From Flavobacterium sp. AG291 (GTDB lineage: Bacteria; Bacteroidota; Bacteroidia; Flavobacteriales; Flavobacteriaceae): 64,000 bases of DNA. The notes beneath the pieces are model-generated. The model was not told where the DNA came from. It saw only the letters and a list, made by a program, of their open reading frames with translations, and did no database searches. Shown piece by piece: positions 32,385-40,523 of the stretch. The DNA lies in NCBI RefSeq assembly GCF_003350375.1, contig NZ_QQAR01000001.1, forward strand, positions 248,001-312,000, given 5' to 3'. The position numbers were made by a program, and so were the translations under genes. Positions within the stretch are counted from its first letter, which is position 1, and each line of letters begins with the position of its first letter.

Positions 32385-33920
32385 TTACTTCCCAAACATT
32401 TTATTCAATACCCCAAACACACCCCTTATAAACGTAGCGCTGGTAACAGTCTTGATGATCTGTTTTTCAATAGTGCCACCCATAGTAGAAGTTGATTGTT
32501 TAGGAACTGCCTTAGCGGCTTTCTCTTCGGCTTTTTGTTGTTCTGCCTGTGCCTCTTGTTGCAATGCGGCTTCCATTTTACGGGTCAGGATCTCGCAGGC
32601 ACTTTCGCGGTCTATAACTTCGCTGTATTTTTTAACCAGTTTTGAGGAAGCATTCAGTTGAGCAATTTCATCAGCGGTTAAAATATCCATACGGCTCATC
32701 GGTGCGCGTAGCATCGTAGCCGCAAGTGGGGTAGGATTTCCTTTTTCGCTCAGTGCGGTAACAAGGGCTTCACCGGTTCCTAACTGAGTGATTATCTCAT
32801 CCGTATTGTAAAAGTCAGATAGAGGATAGTTCTCAGCGGTAAGTTTAATAGCTTTGCGATCGGTAGCGGTAAAGGCGCGAAGCGCATGCTGAATTTTTAG
32901 TCCCAGTTGGCTCAGTACGCCGTTAGGTACATCGGTAGGGTTTTGGGTTACAAAGAAGATACCCACACCTTTAGAACGTATCAGTTTTACGATGGTCTCG
33001 ATTTGATCCAGCAATGTTTTAGTTGCCTCATCAAAAATAAGATGAGCTTCGTCAATGAATATTACCAGCTCCGGTTGGTCGGCATCACCTTTTTCGGGCA
33101 TAGTATTGTAGATTTCCGCCAATAGCGAAAGCATGAATGTAGAGAACAGTTTAGGCTTATCCTGGATATCAGTAAGGCGGATGATGTTTACATAACCACG
33201 CCCCTGATCGTCTATGCGCATCAGGTCATGAATGTCAAATGACAGTTCGCCAAAGAATAAGTCGGCATCCTGTTGTTCCAACTCAATTATTTTGCGAAGT
33301 ATTGCTCCGGATGTTGAAGTCGAGATCATTCCGTATTCTTTTTCGATTTCGGCTTTGCCTTCATCGGTAATGTATTGCAGTACTTTTTTAATGTCTTTCA
33401 AATCAAGCAATGGCATGTTATTGTCGTCGCAGTACTTGAAGATCACATTTACAACACCGGTCTGGGTATCATTCAATCCCAATACTCTTGAAAACAGTAC
33501 GGGGCCAAATTCAGACACTGTAGAGCGTAGTCTTACCCCATCCTGATGTGATAATGACATCAGCTCTACAGGAAAAGCTTTTGCCTCATAAGGCAATCCT
33601 ATTTTTGTGTGTCTTTCGGTAATGAATGGTTGTTCTATGGCAGCTTTGGCAATACCGCTCAAATCGCCTTTTATATCCATCATTAGTACAGGAATGCCAT
33701 TTTCAGAAAGCTGTTCTGCCAGCACCTGTAAGGTTTTGGTTTTACCGGTACCTGTAGCTCCGGCAATGAGTCCGTGGCGGTTCATGGTCTTTATCGGAAT
33801 CTTCACAAATGCGCCTTCAACAGGGGTTTCGTTAAGCATTGCGGTACCAAGCGTTATTGATGAGCCTTTAGGCTGGTAACCTGAAGTAATGGATTCTAAA
33901 AAGCGGGCTGTGTCTGCCAT
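32385..33920 (-). CDS. HerA/FtsK-like ATPase (DUF853, YjgR family)
   Basis: 511 residues. Walker A is GATGTGKT (54-61) and Walker B is LVIFIDEAHLIFDE; MNRHGLIAGATGTGKTKTLQ and LPLLDLKD-type segments match the DUF853 branch of the HerA superfamily. A C-terminal A/Q/E-rich helical stretch (EAALQQEAQAEQQKAEEKAA) precedes a short tail. HerA proteins are hexameric DNA or polypeptide translocases; for YjgR-type members the role is unknown. No nuclease (NurA) or phage-defence partner gene is adjacent. Confidence 0.88.
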   Translation of the reverse strand: MADTARFLESITSGYQPKGSSITLGTAMLNETPVEGAFVKIPIKTMNRHGLIAGATGTGKTKTLQVLAEQLSENGIPVLMMDIKGDLSGIAKAAIEQPFITERHTKIGLPYEAKAFPVELMSLSHQDGVRLRSTVSEFGPVLFSRVLGLNDTQTGVVNVIFKYCDDNNMPLLDLKDIKKVLQYITDEGKAEIEKEYGMISTSTSGAILRKIIELEQQDADLFFGELSFDIHDLMRIDDQGRGYVNIIRLTDIQDKPKLFSTFMLSLLAEIYNTMPEKGDADQPELVIFIDEAHLIFDEATKTLLDQIETIVKLIRSKGVGIFFVTQNPTDVPNGVLSQLGLKIQHALRAFTATDRKAIKLTAENYPLSDFYNTDEIITQLGTGEALVTALSEKGNPTPLAATMLRAPMSRMDILTADEIAQLNASSKLVKKYSEVIDRESACEILTRKMEAALQQEAQAEQQKAEEKAAKAVPKQSTSTMGGTIEKQIIKTVTSATFIRGVFGVLNKMFGK

Positions 33921-34006
33921 TGTAGTGTTGTTTTATTAAAATTCTAATTTCGGGATTATTTTTTTATAAGCAACATTGTATTTGTAAATTTTGAGGGTTA
34001 TGAATC

Positions 34007-34978
34007 TTATTGTTTATTTAGGGTCTTAAGGTAGTCCTGAACAAGTTTCAGGCCTTCTTTGTCAACTATGGTTGTTCCCAGCTTAGGCATATCCCTAACA
34101 GTCATTCGGTGCTCTATATTCCATTTGTTGAAAAAAATACCTGTGTTTTCAAATTCATTTTCATACCGCAGATCAAGGCTGTAAGCCCCGGCGAATCCGT
34201 TAGGGTTATGACAATGGGCGCAGTTTATTTCAAAATATGCCCTGGCACGTTTTTCTATAGTGAGGCTGCCATCTTTATATGATGGCAGCTTTGCTGTTTT
34301 TTCATGTCCTTTTAACGAAAGCAATCCCTTATTGCTCAGTAATTGTAATTGGGGAGTCGCTTTTCCCTTAATGAAAACATCTACATTGAGATTACGAAGT
34401 TTTGGGCCAATGGGCGTTAGTTCGTTATTGTTTCTGTGGCAATCATAACAGTCATATACGGTAGGGATCTTATAGTTTATCTGTTTTCTTTCGCCATCAG
34501 GTAGGGTAACAGTTACCGGGACTTTATCGCCATCGTTTACTAAAAAAGCATTCGTTTGGGCTTCATTCCATTTGTAAGTAGCGACATTCCATAAGCCGTT
34601 ATTCTTTTGTAAAATGCGGGTCTCTATAATTTTTTTCTTCCCTTCTGTTTGTTCTGCGGTATAATAAAAAGTCTTAGCTAGTATAGCTCCGTCAGGAAAA
34701 TCAGGAAGGCCATCACCTTTTCCCTTTATTGATGTTCCTGTTGGCAGCTTTAGCAACCGTTGTTTCTCCGTATAGTCTGTAAACAGGGTAGAGGAGAGTT
34801 CAAGTACCTGAACGCTGTCAGCGGGAACTAAATCTGCCATGTTTCCTTTAAACAATTGGAAGGATGTCAATGAATCAGGGAACTTTATATTGTTTTTTGA
34901 AAAGCCTTCTTTACTATTATTAGGCGAACACGCTATTAAAATAAAACAAATTAGTAGGGATGTTATTCCTGATTTCAT
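34007..34978 (-). CDS. SO2930-family diheme c-type cytochrome lipoprotein
   Basis: 323 residues. Lipoprotein signal MKSGITSLLICFILIACSPN. Two c-type heme sites are seen: CYDCH in TVYDCYDCHRNNNELTPIGP and CAHCH in YFEINCAHCHNPNGFAG. The spacing and the TPIGPKLRNLN / MPKLGTTIVD context fit the SO2930 family of periplasmic diheme proteins of unknown redox role. It is the last gene of an operon (membrane protein, DUF3817, cytochrome) whose genes overlap or almost touch. A TetR gene lies upstream with a palindromic operator in between. Confidence 0.85.
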   Translation of the reverse strand: MKSGITSLLICFILIACSPNNSKEGFSKNNIKFPDSLTSFQLFKGNMADLVPADSVQVLELSSTLFTDYTEKQRLLKLPTGTSIKGKGDGLPDFPDGAILAKTFYYTAEQTEGKKKIIETRILQKNNGLWNVATYKWNEAQTNAFLVNDGDKVPVTVTLPDGERKQINYKIPTVYDCYDCHRNNNELTPIGPKLRNLNVDVFIKGKATPQLQLLSNKGLLSLKGHEKTAKLPSYKDGSLTIEKRARAYFEINCAHCHNPNGFAGAYSLDLRYENEFENTGIFFNKWNIEHRMTVRDMPKLGTTIVDKEGLKLVQDYLKTLNKQ

Positions 34979-35292
34979 TGTTTAGGTGCTGCGATTTTAG
35001 CCAGTAGTTGACGGTCAATGTAAAATGTGCCAAAAGGTATAAAGCAGGCAAGTAATACTTTCCATGTTGTTTCTTTAAATTTCCATTGCTGCTCTACGCC
35101 AACACTCAGCGCATTGAAAATGAACAACAAAAAAAGTCCACCATGTATAGGTCCCATTGCTTTTACAAGTGATGGATCCTGCGAAAAGTATTTAAGGGGT
35201 ACAGCAATAAATACAAGTGCTAATAGTGACAGGCCTTCTAAAAATCCCAATATCCTGAGACGGCCAATATTGGTTTTGAATAAATGTGTCAT
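34975..35292 (-). CDS. DUF3817 integral membrane protein
   Basis: 105 residues from the ATG at 35292; the earlier ATG at 35367 lies inside the upstream gene. MTHLFKTNIGRLRILGFLEGLSLLALVFIAVPLKY, then KAMGPIHGGLFLLFIFNAL, is the DUF3817 signature, with about three membrane helices. Function unknown. The stop overlaps the cytochrome ATG by 4 bp (34975-34978), and the upstream gene ends 2 bp before its start. Confidence 0.8.
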   Translation of the reverse strand: MTHLFKTNIGRLRILGFLEGLSLLALVFIAVPLKYFSQDPSLVKAMGPIHGGLFLLFIFNALSVGVEQQWKFKETTWKVLLACFIPFGTFYIDRQLLAKIAAPKQ

Positions 35293-35294
35293 GA

Positions 35295-35753
35295 TTAAAA
35301 ATGTCTTAGGTAAGGACGTTGTGCCAATGGTGAAAACGGCCACGGAATAGCAATGAGAATGATGCACAGCCCTATTAAGAAAAAGGTGAGCATGGTTTTG
35401 AATTTGTCACTGTCTGATAAGACTCTTTTGGCTTTAGCCGAACCTATTGTAATAAAAACAACAGCGGTAAGCATCAGGCTTAAGTGTACCAGGCCAAAGA
35501 AAACAGGGTCGCTCCAACCATTTTTTATTTCAGAGACCATTGCTTTGGCAACCGCACTCTGGGTGTACAGTATAATTCCTAGTAATAACTGAATATGCGT
35601 GATAGTAGCTGTCCAGTGACGTAAGGAATTGTCTGTTTTAGTAAACGGCAATAATTTTCGATGTCCCTGCCATGCCTTATAAATTGAAAAGAGCAGAGCG
35701 ATAAGAACCGCCCACCTGAACAGGGAATGTGCGACAAGAAGTGATTGATGCAT
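35295..35753 (-). CDS. cytochrome b-like four-helix membrane protein
   Basis: 152 residues from the ATG at 35753; the alternative at 35780 lies upstream of the predicted transcription start. Four hydrophobic helices with histidines in them: VAHSLFRWAVLIALLFSIYKA, WTATITHIQLLLGIILYT, FFGLVHLSLMLTAVVFITIG, MLTFFLIGLCIILIAIPWPF. The His placement suggests heme b, and such proteins are often labelled cytochrome B, but this is not proven. First gene of the diheme-cytochrome operon. Confidence 0.65.
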   Translation of the reverse strand: MHQSLLVAHSLFRWAVLIALLFSIYKAWQGHRKLLPFTKTDNSLRHWTATITHIQLLLGIILYTQSAVAKAMVSEIKNGWSDPVFFGLVHLSLMLTAVVFITIGSAKAKRVLSDSDKFKTMLTFFLIGLCIILIAIPWPFSPLAQRPYLRHF

Positions 35754-35777
35754 AACTGTGATTTTTGATTGATGATG

Positions 35778-35785
35778 CAAAGATA
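35778..35785 (-). promoter_or_regulatory. -7 promoter element of the cytochrome operon
   Basis: Reverse strand TATCTTTG, an exact TANNTTTG match, 24 bp before the ATG at 35753 and 4 bp from the palindrome at 35790. Confidence 0.6.
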
Positions 35786-35789
35786 TATT

Positions 35790-35815
35790 AAAAACATACT
35801 AATTAGTATGTTTTT
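35790..35815. promoter_or_regulatory. 26-bp perfect palindrome, TetR operator candidate
   Basis: Half-site AAAAACATACTAA (35790-35802) is followed directly by its exact complement. It lies just upstream of the -7 box of the cytochrome operon, so covers the -33 region, and 12 bp after the tetR stop. The CATACTAATTAGTATG core is a typical TetR-family operator shape. It could in addition weakly terminate tetR transcription. Confidence 0.7.
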
Positions 35816-35827
35816 ATGAAAAAAAAA

Positions 35828-36418
35828 TTATATCAGTGTTTCAAGGTAAAATTTAAGCTGTTCCAAATGGCCTTTGTAACTCTCTTTTCCATAGATTTTA
35901 CCAAGGTTTCTGATGCCTCCATAACCTGCCATAATGAAGTAGGCAACCTGCTTGCTGTCAGTGTCTTTTTTTATTTTTCCTGAAGTTTTGCCTTTTTCCA
36001 GGCAAGTAGCTATAGCTTCGTGCCATTGGTTGTTAAGCTTCATTAAAGCCGATTGAAAGGCCTCATTGTGAGAAGCCATTTCTTCAACCAGATTAACGGC
36101 CGGGCAGCCATATTTCACAATGAAAAAAGGGTTTTCCATGAGTAGCGAATGCATCATGGCATAAATCTCGGTAACAGGGTCATCGCTATCGGAAAGCGGG
36201 CCTATCAATGCTCCCTGCATACCGGGAACCATAACTTCATTTATCATCGCCAGACCCATTTCGTCCTTGTTTTTAAAATGATAAAAGAAAGCACCCTTTG
36301 TAACCTGTGTTGTAGCAATAATCTCGTCTACGCTGGTAGTGCGGTAGCCGTTCTGGTACACAAGCCCAAAGGCTTTCTGCAGTATGTTGAGTCGGGTAGC
36401 GGCAGCTTTAGCAGACAT
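35828..36418 (-). CDS. TetR/AcrR-family transcriptional regulator
   Basis: 196 residues from the ATG at 36418 (MSAKAAATRLNILQKAF). The TetR HTH is at ~10-55: GYRTTSVDEIIATTQVTKGAFFYHFKNKDEM. The C-terminal ligand-binding half has AVNLVEEMASHNEAFQ and resembles the TetR_C group with a conserved Cys-Pro (GCPAVNL). The likely target is the operator at 35790-35815 in front of the downstream operon. Ligand unknown. Confidence 0.9.
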   Translation of the reverse strand: MSAKAAATRLNILQKAFGLVYQNGYRTTSVDEIIATTQVTKGAFFYHFKNKDEMGLAMINEVMVPGMQGALIGPLSDSDDPVTEIYAMMHSLLMENPFFIVKYGCPAVNLVEEMASHNEAFQSALMKLNNQWHEAIATCLEKGKTSGKIKKDTDSKQVAYFIMAGYGGIRNLGKIYGKESYKGHLEQLKFYLETLI

Positions 36419-36471
36419 TATAATTTGATTAGGCTGCAAAGATGCAACTTTTTTGTAAATACGGTAAAAGT

Positions 36472-36505
36472 AAAAACCCTGTCACTTTTCAGTAACAGGG
36501 TTTTT
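36472..36505 (-). terminator. terminator of pnp
   Basis: AAAAACCCTGT (36472-36482) pairs with ACAGGGTTTTT (36495-36505). On the reverse strand it follows the pnp stop by 22 bp and precedes the tetR start. Confidence 0.88.
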
Positions 36506-36527
36506 ATAATTAACCTTTTAAGGATGA

Positions 36528-38837
36528 TTAAGACTCCTGAGGAGTTTCACCATTATTTTCATTTTGCGGAGCATCATTCCTGCGCTCTTCCCTTGGGCCA
36601 CGGTCGCGAGAGTTTCTGTCATCTCTTGATCCACGGTTATCCCTTTTTCCACCGCCACGGTTGTCACGGTTGTTGTCACGAGGGCCACGGTCTTCGCGTT
36701 TAGGAGCGTTCTCATCCCTTGGAGGGCGAGGCAGTAATGCTTTTCTTGAAACTTTTTCTTTTCTTGTTTTAGGATCGATACCAATGTATTTTACATCAAA
36801 TACGTCTCCCATATTCACAACGTCAGTTACGTTTTCAGTACGTTCCCATGCAAGCTCAGATACGTGAAGCAATACTTCATTACCCGGAGCATCCATGTAC
36901 TCTACTACCGCACCAAAGTCAAGCATTTTTATAACTTTTACGCTATATGTTTCGCCAACCTGTGGTTTGAAGATGATAGAGTCAATTTTGCGTAGTACCA
37001 TGTCGATACCTTCAGGGCTTGTACCAAGGATCTCAACTTCTCCCTGCTCATTAACTTCGTTGATAACGATAGTTGTGCCTGAAGCTTTCTGAAGTTCCTG
37101 AATAACTTTTCCACCAGGTCCGATAAGTGCTCCAATGTATGCACCAGGAATAGTAACTGTAATAATTTTTGGAGCGTGACGCTTAACAGTTTCTCTTGGA
37201 GTATCGATAACTTCAGTCAGTTTACCAAGGATATGAAGACGTCCGTCGCGAGCCTGGTTAAGGGCTTGTTCCATGATCTCATAGTTAAGACCGTCGATTT
37301 TGATGTCCATCTGACAAGCAGTGATACCATCAGCTGTACCTGTAACTTTAAAGTCCATATCTCCTAAGTGATCCTCATCACCAAGGATGTCTGAAAGTAC
37401 AGCCCAACGTCCTGTAGCATCGTCAGAGATAAGTCCCATAGCGATACCGGAAACCGGTTTTTTCATTTTCACACCTGCATCAAGAAGTGCAAGCGTACCC
37501 GCACATACCGTAGCCATCGAAGATGAACCGTTAGATTCCAATACTTCAGATACTACACGTACAGTATATGGGTTCTCGTCAGCAATCATGTTTTTAAGTG
37601 CACGTTGTGCAAGGTTACCGTGTCCAACTTCTCTTCTTGAAGTACCTCTTAGCGGTTTAGCTTCACCTGTAGAGAAAGGAGGGAAGTTATAGTGAAGGTA
37701 GAAACGCTCTTCACCTTGTTCAGACGGTAGGTCGATGATGTTAGCCTCACGAGATGTACCAAGAGTTACAGTAGCAAGCGCCTGAGTTTCACCTCTTGTG
37801 AAGATTGAAGATCCGTGTGCAGATGGAAGATAATCTATCTCACACCATATTGGACGGATCTCAGTTGTTTTCCTTCCATCAAGGCGGATACCAAGATCAA
37901 GGATAACATTTCTTACAGCCTCTTTTTGAGATTTGTAAAGATATTTAGAGATAAGCTCTGCTTTTTCAAGAAGTTCTTCTTCTGTAAAGGCAGCTTTAAC
38001 TTCTTCTTTCACTTCAGCAAATTTCTCAGAACGCTCATGCTTAGCAGAACTTTCTTTAGCGATGTTGAAGAATTTATCGTAAGCAAGTTCGTAAACTTTA
38101 GCTTTTACTTCGTCATCATTTGCTTCAGGCTCGTATGTTCTGAATTCTTTTCCGATAGCAGCTCTTAATTTTTCCTGAGCAGCAACCTGAAGTTTAATAG
38201 CTTCGTGAGCAAATTTAATTGCCTCAACCATTTCAGCTTCAGAGATTTCTTTCATCTCACCCTCAACCATCGCGATAGTATCAGCAGAAGCTCCGATGAT
38301 CATGTCGATATCTGATTCAGCAAGCTGAGCTTTGCTAGGGTTGATGATAAGCTGTCCGTTTACACGTCCTACACGTACCTCAGAGATAAGTGTATAGAAA
38401 GGAACGTCAGACACAGCAAGTGCAGCAGAAGCTGCAAGACCTGCAAGTGCATCAGGCATTACTTCTTCGTCGTGAGACATAAGCTGGATCATTACCTGCG
38501 TTTCAGCGTGGTAGTCATCAGGGAATAGCGGACGTAATACACGGTCAACCAATCTCATGGTTAATACCTCTGCATCACTTGGTCTTGCTTCACGTTTGAA
38601 GAATCCGCCAGGGAAACGCCCTGCAGCGGCAAATTTTTCACGGTAATCTACCGTAAGTGGTAAAAAGTCGATACCAGGAGCAGCAGTTCTTGCAGATACT
38701 ACAGTTGCAAGCAACATAGAGTTGCCCATCTGTACTACCACAGATCCATCTGCCTGTTTCGCTAATTTACCTGTTTCGATCGAGATGCTTCGTCCATCTC
38801 CCAGATCGATGATTTCTTTAATTACGTTAGGAATCAT
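36528..38837 (-). CDS. pnp: polyribonucleotide nucleotidyltransferase (PNPase)
   Basis: 769 residues. It degrades RNA 3' to 5' using phosphate and takes part in mRNA turnover. Two RNase PH domains ([20 protein letters not shown]; second copy with [17 protein letters not shown] and [20 protein letters not shown]), a KH domain ([20 protein letters not shown]) and an S1 domain ([20 protein letters not shown]). After S1 there is a ~75-residue tail rich in Arg, Gly, Asp and Asn ([20 protein letters not shown]) that is not in E. coli PNPase and should bind RNA non-specifically. It follows rpsO on the same strand, as in many bacteria. Confidence 0.97.
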   Translation of the reverse strand: MIPNVIKEIIDLGDGRSISIETGKLAKQADGSVVVQMGNSMLLATVVSARTAAPGIDFLPLTVDYREKFAAAGRFPGGFFKREARPSDAEVLTMRLVDRVLRPLFPDDYHAETQVMIQLMSHDEEVMPDALAGLAASAALAVSDVPFYTLISEVRVGRVNGQLIINPSKAQLAESDIDMIIGASADTIAMVEGEMKEISEAEMVEAIKFAHEAIKLQVAAQEKLRAAIGKEFRTYEPEANDDEVKAKVYELAYDKFFNIAKESSAKHERSEKFAEVKEEVKAAFTEEELLEKAELISKYLYKSQKEAVRNVILDLGIRLDGRKTTEIRPIWCEIDYLPSAHGSSIFTRGETQALATVTLGTSREANIIDLPSEQGEERFYLHYNFPPFSTGEAKPLRGTSRREVGHGNLAQRALKNMIADENPYTVRVVSEVLESNGSSSMATVCAGTLALLDAGVKMKKPVSGIAMGLISDDATGRWAVLSDILGDEDHLGDMDFKVTGTADGITACQMDIKIDGLNYEIMEQALNQARDGRLHILGKLTEVIDTPRETVKRHAPKIITVTIPGAYIGALIGPGGKVIQELQKASGTTIVINEVNEQGEVEILGTSPEGIDMVLRKIDSIIFKPQVGETYSVKVIKMLDFGAVVEYMDAPGNEVLLHVSELAWERTENVTDVVNMGDVFDVKYIGIDPKTRKEKVSRKALLPRPPRDENAPKREDRGPRDNNRDNRGGGKRDNRGSRDDRNSRDRGPREERRNDAPQNENNGETPQES

Positions 38838-38941
38838 AAATTAATTCGTTTGATTAAACAATGGGTTGTTTAGTGTGTTGTTGTCGTGTAGTTGTTTAGT
38901 ACCCAATGAAAAACCAAAACTTTTTCTGCATTATATAAAAA

Positions 38942-38967
38942 TAAAAAGAGGCGCGCGGGCACCTCTT
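38942..38967 (-). terminator. terminator of rpsO
   Basis: On the reverse strand AAGAGGTGC pairs with GCGCCTCTT (one G-T wobble), followed by TTTATTTTT. It separates rpsO from pnp. Confidence 0.75.
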
Positions 38968-38977
38968 CTCATTTCGA

Positions 38978-39247
38978 TTATTTTCTGATGTTTAGTTCTT
39001 TGATAATCTCACGGTATCTGTTGATATCTTTTTTCTTCAAATAATCAAGAAGACTTCTTCTTTTACCTACCAGTTTTACAAGAGAACGCTCAGTGTTGTA
39101 ATCATGACGATTTTTCTTAAGGTGCTCAGTAAGGTGGTTGATTCTGAATGTAAAAAGGGCAATCTGACCTTCAGCTGAACCGGTGTTAGTTGCAGCTTTA
39201 CCGTGTTTTGCGAAAATTTCCGCTTTAACTTCTTTAGTTAAGTACAT
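38978..39247 (-). CDS. rpsO: 30S ribosomal protein S15
   Basis: 89 residues from the ATG at 39247 (MYLTKEVKAEIFAKHGKAA); an ATG at 39304 would add a non-conserved stretch and lies close to the promoter. NTGSAEGQIALFTFRINHLTEHLKKN and HDYNTERSLVKLVGKRRSLLDYLKKKD match S15, which binds 16S rRNA early in 30S assembly. Upstream of pnp as in many genomes. Confidence 0.97.
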   Translation of the reverse strand: MYLTKEVKAEIFAKHGKAATNTGSAEGQIALFTFRINHLTEHLKKNRHDYNTERSLVKLVGKRRSLLDYLKKKDINRYREIIKELNIRK

Positions 39248-39301
39248 GCTAATATTATTTAAATGATTATTATGTATGTATAAGTTTATCCTATACGGCT
39301 G

Positions 39302-39309
39302 CAAAGGTA
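39302..39309 (-). promoter_or_regulatory. -7 promoter element of rpsO
   Basis: Reverse strand TACCTTTG, an exact TANNTTTG match 54 bp before the rpsO ATG. Confidence 0.55.
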
Positions 39310-39340
39310 ATCAATATTTTTTGACTTGCAACCCTGTATA

Positions 39341-39427
39341 GTTGAAAGTCGTAAAGTTTTAATGTTATAAAGTTTTGTTACTATGTGATTCAGCGACTTT
39401 TAACTTTCCAACTTTCAACTTTATAAC
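39341..39427. repeat. word-built inverted repeat downstream of the GAF-domain gene
   Basis: GTTATAAAGTT (39364-39374) is repeated as its exact complement AACTTTATAAC (39417-39427). GTTGAAAGTCGTAAAGTT (39341-39358) matches the complement of 39402-39419 except for two bases. The region is a mosaic of AACTTT, CAACTTT and ATAAC words. It may end transcription of the GAF gene on the reverse strand. Confidence 0.5.
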
Positions 39428-39885
39428 TAATTATAAAGTTTCGCTACTTCTTCATTTACAAACTCAAGGAAACGTTCATCCCTTTCGGTAAACGGATCCA
39501 GTACGTTTGAGTCGATATCTATCTGCCCTATGTTCTTTCCGTTTACGAATAATGGAATTACGATTTCAGATTTTACCGTAAAAGAGCACGCTATATAGTT
39601 GTCCTGTGCTTTAACATCCGGCACTACAAAATTTTGGTTAGAAACCGCCACCTGTCCGCAAATGCCTTTTCCAAAAGGAATTACGGTATGATCCGTAGGT
39701 TCGCCGGCATAAGGTCCCAATAAAAGTTCCGGTTTATCGCCATTGGCAAAATAAAAGCCTACCCAGTCGTAGTAGTCAATATTATCACGTAAAAGATGGC
39801 AAAGCTGTAATAATTTATCTTCTCTTAGCGTATTGTCGTGGTGAAGTATGTCGGTAACTTTTGGTTTTAATTCTTCGAATGTCAT
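39427..39885 (-). CDS. GAF-domain protein, free methionine-(R)-sulfoxide reductase-like
   Basis: 152 residues of one GAF domain. YDWVGFYFANGDKPELLLGPYAG, PFGKGICGQVAV and NYIACSFTVKSEIVIPL match the YebR/fRMsr family, which reduces free methionine-R-sulfoxide with thioredoxin. Of the three cysteines used by E. coli fRMsr, two are kept (Cys76 and Cys100, the latter in the position of the nucleophile). The first, in the usual ACxxIPFG segment, is replaced (PTDHTVIPFG). So the resolving chemistry may differ, or the protein may have a sensing role. It has its own -7 box at 39905-39912. Confidence 0.82.
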   Translation of the reverse strand: MTFEELKPKVTDILHHDNTLREDKLLQLCHLLRDNIDYYDWVGFYFANGDKPELLLGPYAGEPTDHTVIPFGKGICGQVAVSNQNFVVPDVKAQDNYIACSFTVKSEIVIPLFVNGKNIGQIDIDSNVLDPFTERDERFLEFVNEEVAKLYN

Positions 39886-39904
39886 GATGTATAATTATTT
39901 TATA

Positions 39905-39912
39905 CAAAATTA
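39905..39912 (-). promoter_or_regulatory. -7 promoter element of the GAF-domain gene
   Basis: Reverse strand TAATTTTG, an exact TANNTTTG match 19 bp before the ATG at 39885. Confidence 0.5.
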
Positions 39913-40016
39913 CGACAAACACTATTCCACTTATGTTTTTATGGTTGGAAAATATAAAATTCCCACATTATGCATTTTATTGGCTGTCAGGCTGTCCGCT
40001 TTTAATAGAAAATATA

Positions 40017-40024
40017 TACATTTG
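40017..40024 (+). promoter_or_regulatory. -7 promoter element of the HYC_CC_PP gene
   Basis: TACATTTG, an exact TANNTTTG match ending 7 bp before the ATG at 40032. The transcript would be leaderless or nearly so. Confidence 0.5.
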
Positions 40025-40031
40025 TCACGGT

Positions 40032-40457
40032 ATGAAATTTAATAAGCACATAGGTATACTTTTAGCGTTCCTGATATTGGCTTCCAATATGGGGTTTGCT
40101 ATCAATGTGCATTATTGTCATGATGAAGTTTCGTCGGTTTCGTTAGCTTATAAAATAGACGAACCTTGTAACGACCATCATAAGGAAGAGTCAAAAAGCT
40201 GTTGTGCAAAAGCTTCAGAAAGCCATAAAAAATGCTGTAAAAATGATCTTGTAAAACTGCAGGACGACAAAGCTGATAACATTATAGTTAAATCGCTGCA
40301 ATTAGATCTTAGCGCATTTTATACGTTAGAGGAGTGGAAACCTGCCCAGTTTGCTACATATACTCCTGTAATTAACCATGAGTCACCTTCTTTCTATTGT
40401 GAGGCTCATGCACCGCCTTTATTCCAGTTATACTGCCAATACATTTTCTACGCCTGA
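40032..40457 (+). CDS. HYC_CC_PP family secreted protein, probable metal handling
   Basis: 141 residues from the ATG at 40032; a longer reading from 39933 passes through the promoter. Signal peptide ~1-23 (ending MGFA). The family's three namesake motifs are present: HYC (NVHYCHDE), CC (KSCCAKASESHKKCCKND), and PP near the end (HAPPLFQLYC). Cys- and His-rich composition suggests binding of copper or another soft metal. It is followed 66 bp later by a TonB receptor with a CC pair and then by an HMA protein, so the three look like one metal-uptake or metal-sensing unit. Confidence 0.8.
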   Translation: MKFNKHIGILLAFLILASNMGFAINVHYCHDEVSSVSLAYKIDEPCNDHHKEESKSCCAKASESHKKCCKNDLVKLQDDKADNIIVKSLQLDLSAFYTLEEWKPAQFATYTPVINHESPSFYCEAHAPPLFQLYCQYIFYA

Positions 40458-40523
40458 GTTATACATTATAATTAGTTTCCTTTTAGGAGGAATCGAACGA
40501 TTATTAATGATATAACTTTTTTT

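Noticed and set aside
32385..33920. HerA-NurA or phage-defence ATPase system
   Set aside because: No nuclease, Sir2 or other partner gene is adjacent; the sequence fits the DUF853/YjgR branch.
40485..40490. AGGAGG as a Shine-Dalgarno site for the TonB receptor
   Set aside because: It is 33 bp before the ATG, too far for ribosome binding, and genes here do not otherwise use such sites.
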